Of a stretch of 64,000 bases of DNA, positions 45,547-54,102 are shown one piece after another. A program made the position numbers and the translations under genes. The stretch's first letter is position 1. The number at the start of each line of letters is the position of its first letter. The notes under the pieces are model-generated. The model saw only the letters and a program-made list of their open reading frames with translations, searched no databases and was not told where the DNA came from. Location: the NCBI RefSeq assembly GCF_038005225.1, contig NZ_JBBOSU010000001.1, positions 2,902,001-2,966,000 on the forward strand, given 5' to 3'. This stretch comes from Solibacillus sp. FSL K6-1523. Its GTDB lineage: Bacteria; Bacillota; Bacilli; Bacillales_A; Planococcaceae.

Positions 45547-46089
45547 TTACTTAACCAATTTCTCCATAAAATACGCGCGAATCTCCTGCCAGTTATTCAC
45601 CCGCTCAAAGCCTTCTACGTTGGCATTATAAGGCATTGCATACATAATACCTGTTCCTTTAAAAGCATGTAGTTGTCCTGGGCTATCATCAATTAAATAA
45701 TCCGTATGTATGACTGCCTTGTTTCCACAAAAGACTATATTTTGTATATTTAAAAACGGTAAATATTGCATTAACCAATCATATTTCGCATTAAATGAAC
45801 CTGGTACATCCATGGCAGCGGTTGCGATGTAAATTTCGTAATGTTCTTGAAGTTCTCGAACTACCTCGATTGCATCAGGATCAAGCAACTCTAAATCCCG
45901 GAAAAAATCGGGTTCATTGATGAGTCCAAATAGCTTTTCCCCATCCTCTTTTGATAAATCTTTCTGTGTTGTCAGTAAAAATTCCTCATCAGTAAAGCTT
46001 GTTCCAAAATTTTCGTTGTACGTAGCGCATAACTTTTTATAAAAATTAGCTAACACTTGGTCCATATCAATTGCAATACTCTTTTTCAA
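45547..46089 (-). CDS. 5'(3')-deoxyribonucleotidase (HAD, NT5C)
   Basis: A 180-aa HAD phosphatase with SIAIDMDQVLANF (Asp8 nucleophile, Asp10), the Thr motif YIATAAMD, a Lys near GNKAV and acidic DYLIDDSPGQL. It dephosphorylates deoxyribonucleoside monophosphates. This is the second NT5C-type protein in the window (see yqfW), with different sequence detail. It forms a single-gene unit between glnA and comC. Confidence 0.88.
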   Translation of the reverse strand: MKKSIAIDMDQVLANFYKKLCATYNENFGTSFTDEEFLLTTQKDLSKEDGEKLFGLINEPDFFRDLELLDPDAIEVVRELQEHYEIYIATAAMDVPGSFNAKYDWLMQYLPFLNIQNIVFCGNKAVIHTDYLIDDSPGQLHAFKGTGIMYAMPYNANVEGFERVNNWQEIRAYFMEKLVK

Positions 46090-46228
46090 CGAGATAACCT
46101 CCTCTTTCTATCTACTTTAAAGTGTAATCAACGAGTGGACAGGAAACAAGTAATTCCCTCGTTTATTTACAATTTATAATATAAACGAAACTATTCTCAG
46201 ATTTTTTTACAAGGGGCAAGTTTAATCT

Positions 46229-46265
46229 AAAAAGCATTGGAGCCAACAGCCCCAACGCTTTTTTC
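46229..46265 (-). terminator. terminator after glnA
   Basis: An imperfect stem AAAAAGC-TTGG-GC/GC-CCAA-GCTTTTT with a short loop, followed by T on the minus strand, immediately after the glnA stop. Confidence 0.82.
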
Positions 46266-47600
46266 TTAGTACATTTTTAAGTATTGATCACGTTCCCATT
46301 GGTGAACAGTTGAGCGATACATTTCAAACTCAATTTCTTTTGCTTCCTTGAAGTTTGCATAAATGTGACGACCTAATGCCTTTTTTACTACTTCATCTTT
46401 TGCAAGCATCGCCAATGCATCATCTAAAGCGGCTGGTAAATTATCAATACCGTTTGCTTGGCGCTCTTCTTCGCTCATCACGTAAATGTTACGGTTGATT
46501 GCTGGTGGTGGTGTTAATTGTTGACGGATCCCTTCAAGACCTGCTTCTAAAATAACAGCCATTGCTAAATACGGATTGGCAGCTGGATCTACCGAGCGTA
46601 CTTCAACACGTGTTGATACACCACGAGATGATGGGATACGAATAAGTGGTGAACGGTTTTGTGCTGACCATGCTACGTAACAAGGCGCTTCATAGCCTGG
46701 TACTAAACGTTTGTACGAGTTAACTATTGGATTTGTAATCGCTGTAAAACCTTGTACATGCGCTAATACACCCGCCATAAATTGCATCGCTTGCTCCGAT
46801 AAACCAAGCTCCGTAGATTCATCATAAAACGCATTTACTTTTCCTCTAAATAAAGACACGTTAAAGTGCATGCCTGAACCCGCTTCACCGAATAATGGTT
46901 TTGGCATAAATGTTGCATGTAAACCGTGCTTACGTGCAATTGTTTTAACAACTAGCTTGAATGTTTGTATATTATCACATGCTGTAATCGCATCTGCATA
47001 TTTAAAGTCAATTTCGTGTTGACCTGGTGCTACCTCGTGGTGAGAAGCTTCAATTTCAAAGCCCATTTCCTCTAGCTCTAAAACGATATCACGACGGCAG
47101 TTTTCACCTAAGTCTGTTGGTGCTAAGTCGAAATAACCACCATTGTCATTCACTTCTAAAGTCGGTTCACCTTTTGCATCTAATTTGAATAAGAAGAATT
47201 CTGGCTCAGGTCCTAAGTTGAAATCCGTGAAGCCCATTTCTTCCATTTCTTTTAGTACACGCTTTAAGTTGTTACGCGGGTCTCCTGCGAATGGTGTGCC
47301 ATTTGGATTATAAATATCACAGATGAAACGTGCTACTTTACCTTTTTCAGCAGTCCATGGGAATACCATAAACGAATCATAATCAGGGTATAAATACATA
47401 TCAGACTCTTCGATACGAACGAAACCTTCAATTGAAGAACCATCAAACATCATTTTATTATCTAATGCTTTATCTAATTGGCTTACTGGAATTTCAACAT
47501 TTTTGATTGTTCCTAAAATATCTGTAAATTGTAAACGAATAAATTTTACTTCTTCTTCTTGCACGAGACGTTTAATATCGTCCTTCGTATATTTTCCCAC
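46266..47600 (-). CDS. glnA: glutamine synthetase, type I
   Basis: A 444-aa GS-I alpha, the same length as B. subtilis GlnA. The N-terminal beta-grasp has [21 protein letters not shown]. Catalytic-domain motifs are [57 protein letters not shown] and RIPSSRG. The C-terminal Glu/Arg region allows feedback control and GlnR/TnrA interaction. The GTG at 47600 has AGGAG upstream; a GTG four codons earlier overlaps the SD. Second gene of the glnRA operon. Confidence 0.97.
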   Translation of the reverse strand: MGKYTKDDIKRLVQEEEVKFIRLQFTDILGTIKNVEIPVSQLDKALDNKMMFDGSSIEGFVRIEESDMYLYPDYDSFMVFPWTAEKGKVARFICDIYNPNGTPFAGDPRNNLKRVLKEMEEMGFTDFNLGPEPEFFLFKLDAKGEPTLEVNDNGGYFDLAPTDLGENCRRDIVLELEEMGFEIEASHHEVAPGQHEIDFKYADAITACDNIQTFKLVVKTIARKHGLHATFMPKPLFGEAGSGMHFNVSLFRGKVNAFYDESTELGLSEQAMQFMAGVLAHVQGFTAITNPIVNSYKRLVPGYEAPCYVAWSAQNRSPLIRIPSSRGVSTRVEVRSVDPAANPYLAMAVILEAGLEGIRQQLTPPPAINRNIYVMSEEERQANGIDNLPAALDDALAMLAKDEVVKKALGRHIYANFKEAKEIEFEMYRSTVHQWERDQYLKMY

Positions 47601-47666
47601 TGTGTTCCACACTCCTAAAATGGTTTCTTCCCCGAAAAATTCGGTAGTTTTATAATTTACACGTCA

Positions 47667-48056
47667 TCATTTTCGATTGAAACGTGATAAATCCCCTTGA
47701 CGAATGGACGTTTTTTGCATGTGATGGGCTTGGCGCCTCTCTTCACGCATAATTTCACGAAGCTCTGAATCTGATATTTCTTTGCTCGCAGCAATTGTTG
47801 CGGATTCATTTTTCTTTGCGAACACTCTTTTTACTTCTGCCATGTTCACACCTTGTTCAAGTATATCTTTTATTTCTAATAGTACATCCACGTCATTTAA
47901 TGAAAACATGCGTCGATTTCCTGCTGTTCGGTGAGGCTGAATTAAATGATGTTCTTCATAGTAGCGAATTTGTCTTGCGGATAAATCCGTTAATTGCATC
48001 ACAATACTCATCGATAATAACGGCATTGTGCGCCGTATTTCACTACTCACATGCAT
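47667..48056 (-). CDS. glnR: nitrogen repressor GlnR (MerR family)
   Basis: A 129-aa MerR-type regulator with the winged helix PLLSMSIVMQLTDLSARQIRYYEEHHLIQPHRTAGNRRMFS. A short C-terminal tail senses feedback-inhibited glutamine synthetase. It represses glnRA when glutamine is plentiful. A GlnR/TnrA site lies upstream of its own promoter. glnA follows 66 bp downstream. Confidence 0.96.
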   Translation of the reverse strand: MHVSSEIRRTMPLLSMSIVMQLTDLSARQIRYYEEHHLIQPHRTAGNRRMFSLNDVDVLLEIKDILEQGVNMAEVKRVFAKKNESATIAASKEISDSELREIMREERRQAHHMQKTSIRQGDLSRFNRK

Positions 48057-48078
48057 TCAACCTCCTTGTTCACGATTT

Positions 48079-48129
48079 ATCTTAAAACATGGAAAATTCA
48101 TTGTCAATTCTATGTAAGGAAAGCTGACA
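48079..48129 (-). promoter_or_regulatory. glnRA promoter and GlnR/TnrA operator
   Basis: TGTCAGCTTTCCTTACA on the minus strand (48113-48129) matches TGTNAN7TNACA exactly. The -35 TTGACA (48102-48107) and -10 TAAGAT (48079-48084) follow with a 17-bp spacer. Confidence 0.9.
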
Positions 48130-48179
48130 TGAGTTTTTTCGAAGTAGAAAATCCATGCGAAAATTAGCGAATATCGGTC

Positions 48180-49427
48180 TCACTTCAATGTTTGCACCGC
48201 TAAACAAATCGCATATTTTACATGTTCATATGTTAAGCCACCTTGAATAAACGCTGTGTACGGTGGGCGGATCGGACCATCTGCTGTTAGCTCAATACTT
48301 GAACCTTGCACGAACGTTCCAGCTGCCATAATGACATCATCTTCATAACCGGGCATATATGCAGGCTCTGGTGCGAAATGGGCATTAATTGGCGAAGCAG
48401 CTTGAATTTCTCGACAGAATGCCACCATTTGCTCCGCTGTTTGGAATGACACCGACTGAATTAAATCCGTACGTTGTTCACTATAATGAGGAGCCGTTGT
48501 CATTCCTAACTCTTCAAGCATCGCTGCAGTAAAAATCGCTCCTTTTAAACTTTGCGCAACTGTATGCGGTGCCATGAAAAAGCCTTGATAAAAATCAGCT
48601 AATGTATTTAATGTCGCGCCTGCTTCTGCCCCAATGCCTGGTGACGTCATGCGATACGCACATTTTTCTACTAAATCCGCGCGACCAGCAATATAACCAC
48701 CAATTTTAGCTAATCCACCACCCGGATTTTTTATTAAAGATCCGGCCATTAAATCTACACCGATTTCTGTTGGTTCTAATGTTTCAACAAATTCACCGTA
48801 ACAGTTGTCCACAAAAATTACGGCTTGTGGTGCGATTTCGCGAATTTTAACAACCATTTCGCGAATATCCTCAATTGTAAATGAAGGGCGACTTGCATAT
48901 CCTTTCGAACGTTGAATCGCAACCATCTTCGTATTTTCATTGATTGCTTGGCGGACACCTTGCCAATCAATTGCTTTATTATCAATTAAATCTACATGAG
49001 AATAACCGATTTTATAATCTTTCAGAGAACCCGTATCTTTGTCACCACCATCTACAATCGATTGCAGCGTATCATACGGTTTGCCCGTAATGTAAACAAG
49101 TTCATCTCCTGGGCGTAATACACCAAATAAACTTAATGTAATCGCATGTGTACCCGAAATAATTTGCGGGCGAACAATTGCGGCTTCTGCTCCAAATACT
49201 TCTGCATATACGCGTTCTAAATTATCGCGCCCTTCATCATCATAACCATAGCCATTAGAAGGGTGTAGATGGAAATCACTTACTTGATTATTGCGAAATG
49301 CCGCAAGTACTTTTTGCTGATTGAAAAATGCTTGTTCATCCACTTTTTTATGATAATCAAACACTTTTTCCTCCATACGTGATGCAAGTGTCAGTGTTTC
49401 ATTCGTTAATTTTGATTGAAATGCCAT
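48180..49427 (-). CDS. ynbB: PLP-dependent enzyme YnbB (methionine gamma-lyase family protein)
   Basis: A 415-aa fold-type I PLP protein once annotated as aluminium resistance protein. Motifs: PSNGYGYDDEGRDNLERVYAEVFGAE, PQIISGTHAI, the aspartate strand VIFVDNCYGEF, and the PLP Lys in AGSLIKNPGGG. Physiological substrate is not established. The ATG at 49427 has GGAG 9 nt upstream. It precedes glnR as in B. subtilis. hflX, which I recall between hfq and ynbB there, is absent here. Confidence 0.9.
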   Translation of the reverse strand: MAFQSKLTNETLTLASRMEEKVFDYHKKVDEQAFFNQQKVLAAFRNNQVSDFHLHPSNGYGYDDEGRDNLERVYAEVFGAEAAIVRPQIISGTHAITLSLFGVLRPGDELVYITGKPYDTLQSIVDGGDKDTGSLKDYKIGYSHVDLIDNKAIDWQGVRQAINENTKMVAIQRSKGYASRPSFTIEDIREMVVKIREIAPQAVIFVDNCYGEFVETLEPTEIGVDLMAGSLIKNPGGGLAKIGGYIAGRADLVEKCAYRMTSPGIGAEAGATLNTLADFYQGFFMAPHTVAQSLKGAIFTAAMLEELGMTTAPHYSEQRTDLIQSVSFQTAEQMVAFCREIQAASPINAHFAPEPAYMPGYEDDVIMAAGTFVQGSSIELTADGPIRPPYTAFIQGGLTYEHVKYAICLAVQTLK

Positions 49428-49645
49428 TGTAACTATCTCCATTCTTAACTTTTTAATCCTCCCTCATTATACATGAACTCGCACATATTTTGACGAAATG
49501 TTGTTATCCTACTATTTCATTTATAAACAGCATCGCCCCACAAAAAGCTTCCCGATGATCCCTTCCCTATCAACAAGCATGCTGCAAGTCCATATAAATT
49601 GATTGTAATAACAGGTTGGGCATTGACTCGCTTTTTAGACGCACA

Positions 49646-49691
49646 AAAAAGCACAATGACGATTTATTCCATCCGCCACTGCGCTTTTTAC
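49646..49691 (-). terminator. terminator after the rhodanese gene
   Basis: An imperfect stem from AAAAAGCGCAGTGG to CATTGTGCTTTTTT on the minus strand, 8 bp past the stop. The rest of 49428-49645 holds no recognisable feature. Confidence 0.7.
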
Positions 49692-49699
49692 TTAATCAA

Positions 49700-50002
49700 T
49701 TATTTAAACTCTAGCTCGCCATCATACGCAAGCATACCGCCTTCAAGATTCGTTACGTCGAACCCTTGAGCCGCTAAATATTCACATGCATTGGCACTAC
49801 GTACGCCACCTTTGCATACAACAATATACGATTTTGACGTATCTAATTCTGCTGTACGTTCAGGAATCGAGCCTAATGGAATATGTACGGCACCTGGAAT
49901 TACGCCTTCTCCCACTTCAAAATCTTCGCGTACATCAATGACATGTAAATCTTCATTGGCATCTAATAAGTTTAATAATTCATCTGTTGTTAATGTTTTC
50001 AT
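49700..50002 (-). CDS. rhodanese-domain protein
   Basis: A 100-aa single rhodanese domain: VIDVREDFEVGEGVIPGAVHIPLG and the active loop VCKGGVRSANA with the catalytic Cys. Such proteins carry sulfane sulfur as a persulfide. It lies 68 bp downstream of hfq and may be cotranscribed. A role in sulfur transfer to MiaB-type chemistry is possible but only speculative. Confidence 0.9.
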   Translation of the reverse strand: MKTLTTDELLNLLDANEDLHVIDVREDFEVGEGVIPGAVHIPLGSIPERTAELDTSKSYIVVCKGGVRSANACEYLAAQGFDVTNLEGGMLAYDGELEFK

Positions 50003-50070
50003 TTTAATAATCCCCCATTACTTCAGTGTCAATTGTCATTATAATAGATACAATGACAAACTGCGAATTT

Positions 50071-50298
50071 TTATTCTTCATCCGCTCCGAGCGCCACTGG
50101 TTTTGCAGGGATAAATGTTGAAATGGCGTGCTTATATATCAATTGTTGCTTGCCATCTGAATCTAATAACACGGTAAAATTATCGTATGATTTAATGATG
50201 CCTTTTAATTGGAACCCGTTTAGTAAAAAGACGGTTACAAAAATATTATTTTTTCGTAAACTATTTAAAAATGTATCTTGTAGATTAATTGGTTTCAT
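50071..50298 (-). CDS. hfq: RNA chaperone Hfq
   Basis: A 75-aa Sm-like protein with Sm1 ([42 protein letters not shown]) and Sm2 with the hallmark [10 protein letters not shown]. It forms a hexameric ring that binds small RNAs and mRNAs. Downstream of miaA, the conserved bacterial order. Confidence 0.97.
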   Translation of the reverse strand: MKPINLQDTFLNSLRKNNIFVTVFLLNGFQLKGIIKSYDNFTVLLDSDGKQQLIYKHAISTFIPAKPVALGADEE

Positions 50299-50372
50299 GA
50301 AAGTCCCCCTCTTCTCTATTTATTCATTACATAATAAACATTCGGCAAGTGGGCGATACTTTCCTTCACGAA

Positions 50373-51272
50373 TTAGAAAAAAGTTTTCAGCTTATCCCAA
50401 TCATTGCCAATCCACTGGACATCCATTTTGTTTCTAAAATATGTTAATTGTCTTTTTGCATAACGTCTTGAGTTTTGCTTAATTTGTTCGGTTACTTCTT
50501 CTAAAGTGAGTAATCCATCAAAATAAGCATACAATTCCTTGTAACCAATGGCTTTAATGGATTGGACATCTCGAATTTCATCGGCATAAAGCGCATATAC
50601 TTCCTCTACTAAGCCCGCTTCAAGCATGAGGTCCACACGTAAATTTATGCGCTCATACAGCTTTTCACGGTCCATGTTCATGCCAATAATTAAATGATTG
50701 TAAAGAGGCACATCCCCACGATTAAACTGGTCTTCTGCTCGAGAAACCCCTGCTAATTCCGCCATTTCTAGTGCACGAATGACTCTTCTTGTATTATTCG
50801 GATGAATTTGCGCCGCCGCTTCTGCATCGACTTGCGCCAATTTTTGATGCATCACTTCTGGGCCAAACTGTTCTAATTCATCATAATATTTACTGCGCGC
50901 TTCTTCATTTACTTCTTGCTTCGTAAACTGGAAATCATAGAGCACCGACTGAACATATAAACCTGTTCCACCGACAACAATCGGTAACTTGCCACGCGAC
51001 TGGATTTCCGCCATCTTTTCACGAACCAGCTTTTGATATTCCGCCACAGAAAAGCTATCAGTAGGCTCTTTAAAGCTTAATAAATGATGCGGCACACCGT
51101 CCATTTCCTGTTCTGTAATTTTCGCTGTTCCAATGTCCATTCGCTTATATATTTGCATCGAATCTCCGTTAATTACTTCGCCGTTCATTTCCTTAGCCAA
51201 TCGGATGCTAAGTGCTGTCTTTCCTGATGCGGTAGGGCCAATAATCGCCACTACGTCTAAATTAGTTTTCAT
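50373..51272 (-). CDS. miaA: tRNA dimethylallyltransferase
   Basis: A 299-aa MiaA that adds a dimethylallyl group to A37 of tRNAs reading UNN codons. P-loop [15 protein letters not shown], then [20 protein letters not shown], the catalytic region [15 protein letters not shown] and [12 protein letters not shown]. Its product is the substrate of MiaB, also in this window. It overlaps the upstream hydrolase gene by 11 bp. Confidence 0.97.
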   Translation of the reverse strand: MKTNLDVVAIIGPTASGKTALSIRLAKEMNGEVINGDSMQIYKRMDIGTAKITEQEMDGVPHHLLSFKEPTDSFSVAEYQKLVREKMAEIQSRGKLPIVVGGTGLYVQSVLYDFQFTKQEVNEEARSKYYDELEQFGPEVMHQKLAQVDAEAAAQIHPNNTRRVIRALEMAELAGVSRAEDQFNRGDVPLYNHLIIGMNMDREKLYERINLRVDLMLEAGLVEEVYALYADEIRDVQSIKAIGYKELYAYFDGLLTLEEVTEQIKQNSRRYAKRQLTYFRNKMDVQWIGNDWDKLKTFF

Positions 51273-52185
51273 CGTTTAACCACCGTACTATTATTTTATA
51301 AGGGTATTGTTTATTACGCTCATTTAAAATTTCATGACGCATCCCTTCAAAGAGATACACCTTTACATGATCTAATCCCGCTTCTTGAAGCTGTTGTCCT
51401 ACTTGAATGACACCTTTTCCGGCATCACCAACTGGATCCTCACTGCCGCTCACTAAAAGAATCGGTAAAGATGGGCGGATTCTTGCATTTTCACCGACTT
51501 TACCTAGCATTAATAAGCCATCTGTTAAATCCACGAAAAATTGTGTCGTCGCAATAAATCCGCATTTTTCATCTTGAATATATTTTTGCACCTGTTCTTC
51601 ATCTGTCGAAAGCCAATCAAAGGATGTTTGGGCGTTTGGAATTTTGTTATTAAAATTGCCAAAACTTAATTTATCTAATAATGGACTTTCCACAGTTGCG
51701 CCTTTTGCTTTTACAAGTTGCTTCGCTAATACATTACCAGCTAAATGAAGTGGCGTGACTGCACCTGTCCCACTTAAAATTACTTTATCGAGCAAATAAC
51801 TATATTGTTGGATAAAGCGGCGGGCAATAAAGGAGCCCATACTATGTCCAAATAACGTGAGTGATTTCATATCCAACTGTTTACGCAGTGTTTCAATCAC
51901 TTCAAAAACATCTTTGACAACACGCTCAAATCCATCCTTCTCAGCAAAAAATCCAAATTGACCATTGTGCTCCACTGTTGCACCGTGCCCTCGGTGATCG
52001 TGCATAGATACAGAATAACCTTCATCACATAAAAAATTCGCAAAGTGTTCATAACGCGCCGAATGCTCCGCCATCCCGTGTAAAATATGCACATGTCCAA
52101 TCGCTTGTACAGCAGGTATATACGTTGTGACAAATACTTCGTGCCGATCAGTCATTCGTAAATAAAATGATTTTTTATCCAACAC
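51262..52185 (-). CDS. alpha/beta hydrolase (lysophospholipase / monoacylglycerol lipase-like)
   Basis: A 307-aa serine hydrolase with [17 protein letters not shown], the nucleophile elbow LFGHSMGSF, an Asp in [11 protein letters not shown] and His in MRHEILNE. The opening [10 protein letters not shown] resembles monoacylglycerol lipases. No signal peptide. It is translated from within the mutS-mutL-miaA-hfq operon, 21 bp after mutL. Confidence 0.9.
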   Translation of the reverse strand: MLDKKSFYLRMTDRHEVFVTTYIPAVQAIGHVHILHGMAEHSARYEHFANFLCDEGYSVSMHDHRGHGATVEHNGQFGFFAEKDGFERVVKDVFEVIETLRKQLDMKSLTLFGHSMGSFIARRFIQQYSYLLDKVILSGTGAVTPLHLAGNVLAKQLVKAKGATVESPLLDKLSFGNFNNKIPNAQTSFDWLSTDEEQVQKYIQDEKCGFIATTQFFVDLTDGLLMLGKVGENARIRPSLPILLVSGSEDPVGDAGKGVIQVGQQLQEAGLDHVKVYLFEGMRHEILNERNKQYPYKIIVRWLNDEN

Positions 52186-52206
52186 TTATCACCCTTTCAT
52201 TTTCGG

Positions 52207-54090
52207 TTACATAACGCGTTTAAACATTTTTTCAACTTCATACGTTGTGAAATGAACTAAAACCGGTCGCCCATGCGGACAAGTAAATGGATTTTCCGCT
52301 GCTCGTAAATCCGTTATTAAGCGCTCCATTTGCTCTTTATCAAGAAAATGATTGGCTTTAATCGATTTTTTACAGCTCATCATAATGGCCGCGGCTTCTC
52401 GTAATTTCTTAATATCCGTTTTCCTCGTTTTTAGCACTTGTTCAATCAGTTCTTCAATCACTTCTTGTTCCTCACCTTTTGGAAACCAAGTTGGATATTC
52501 ACGAATGACGAATGAAGCATGCCCGAACTCTTCTAAAAACACACCGACTTCTTCTAGCGCACTCATGGATTCTTTTAGTAGGAGTGCCTCGTCTGCAGCA
52601 TAATGGAAAGTAAGTGGCATGAGTAACGCTTGCCGCTCATTTGCGTTCACTTCGCCCACTTTCTCTTTGAAATATTCATACTTAATTCGTTCCTGAGCTG
52701 CATGCTGATCAATTAAATAAAACCCATCTTCCATTTGCGCTACAATATATGTCCCGTGGATTTGACCGACAATTTCTAACTGCGGGAATGGTTGCTTTGG
52801 TGATTCGGGCAACTGTTCCTCGATTATTTCATGCTGGAACGGTTCGTTTTGTTGCGGAATCGCCTGTGTTATGAAGGGCAGTTCAACTGTTTCCGAAGGT
52901 TTCGGTCGCTCTACTTGTTCATAATATGGGGCTGGTGCAAATGGCTCCTTGACGAATGATTGTTGCTCATTTGTTAAGCGCTCGACTATTTCATCCATTT
53001 TCGTTTCATTCAAAGTAGCGGCTGGTGTTTTCGATGGATTCCATAAATTCATCTGCTCGCCTGGCACGCGAACCGGTTTTTCCTTTTTCTCAGCGATTGG
53101 CACACGTATCACATCGCGAATCGTTTGACGCAGTGTATCTTCAATTAATTTTAATAGCTCAGGTTCTTTACTTACCCGTACTTGATGCTTTGCAGGGTGC
53201 ACATTCACATCCGTTAATTGCGGGTCCCCTTCCACGTAAAGTAACACAATCGGAAAGCGTTCAATAGGTAAAAAGGTATGATATGCATCAGTAATCGCTT
53301 TTTGAATGACGAAATGCTTCACCCAACGACCATTCACAAATAACGACATATAGTTTTTCGATGCGCGCGTCACCTCTGGCAAGGAGGCAAAACCGTGAAT
53401 TTTATAATCTTGATTTGTCCCTTCAAAGGCGATCATCTTTTTTGCGTTGTGCGTGCCGTAAATTGCGGCTAACACTTGCTGTACTTGACCGCGCCCATTT
53501 GTTTGCAGGAGCGTTTGTCCATTATGAACAAGTTTAATCGCTACTGTTGGATAGCCGAGCGCAATACGGTTAATAAAATCAATCGTATGCCCGAGCTCCG
53601 TTTGTAAAGTTTTTAAATATTTTAAGCGCGCAGGTGTATTAAAAAATAATTGTGCAACTGTAATATCTGTCCCTTTTCTTAATGAAGTAGGCTTATGTTC
53701 TTTCAAGTGTCCGCCTTCTAAATAAAGGTGGACACCCCCTTCACCATCCGAAGTACGTAGCGTGAATTTCGAAACGGAAGCAATCGATGCTAATGCCTCC
53801 CCGCGGAAACCAAGTGTACGAATGCGGAATAAATCTTGTTCCTTCTCAATTTTGGAAGTTGCATGACGGGAAAAGGATTTGAGCGCATCTTCTTCATCCA
53901 TTCCACTGCCATTATCAACGACTTGAATACTGCTTAATCCCGCTTCTTCGAGGAATATTTCAATCGATGTACTATGTGCATCAATTGCATTTTCGACAAG
54001 TTCTTTGACGACCGATGAAGGACGTTCCACTACTTCCCCAGCCGCAATTTTATTGGATAATAATTCATCCATAATGTGAATTTTCCCCAT
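52207..54090 (-). CDS. mutL: DNA mismatch repair protein MutL
   Basis: A 627-aa GHKL ATPase and nicking endonuclease. N-terminal motifs: ELVENAIDAHSTSIEI, VVDNGSGMDEEDA, FRGEALASIASVSK. The C-terminal endonuclease motif DQHAAQERIKYE and the zinc/beta-clamp-type CPHGRP are present, typical of organisms without MutH. It acts with MutS to direct repair. Separated from mutS by 12 bp. Confidence 0.97.
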   Translation of the reverse strand: MGKIHIMDELLSNKIAAGEVVERPSSVVKELVENAIDAHSTSIEIFLEEAGLSSIQVVDNGSGMDEEDALKSFSRHATSKIEKEQDLFRIRTLGFRGEALASIASVSKFTLRTSDGEGGVHLYLEGGHLKEHKPTSLRKGTDITVAQLFFNTPARLKYLKTLQTELGHTIDFINRIALGYPTVAIKLVHNGQTLLQTNGRGQVQQVLAAIYGTHNAKKMIAFEGTNQDYKIHGFASLPEVTRASKNYMSLFVNGRWVKHFVIQKAITDAYHTFLPIERFPIVLLYVEGDPQLTDVNVHPAKHQVRVSKEPELLKLIEDTLRQTIRDVIRVPIAEKKEKPVRVPGEQMNLWNPSKTPAATLNETKMDEIVERLTNEQQSFVKEPFAPAPYYEQVERPKPSETVELPFITQAIPQQNEPFQHEIIEEQLPESPKQPFPQLEIVGQIHGTYIVAQMEDGFYLIDQHAAQERIKYEYFKEKVGEVNANERQALLMPLTFHYAADEALLLKESMSALEEVGVFLEEFGHASFVIREYPTWFPKGEEQEVIEELIEQVLKTRKTDIKKLREAAAIMMSCKKSIKANHFLDKEQMERLITDLRAAENPFTCPHGRPVLVHFTTYEVEKMFKRVM

Positions 54091-54102
54091 CTAGCATCCT
54101 CC

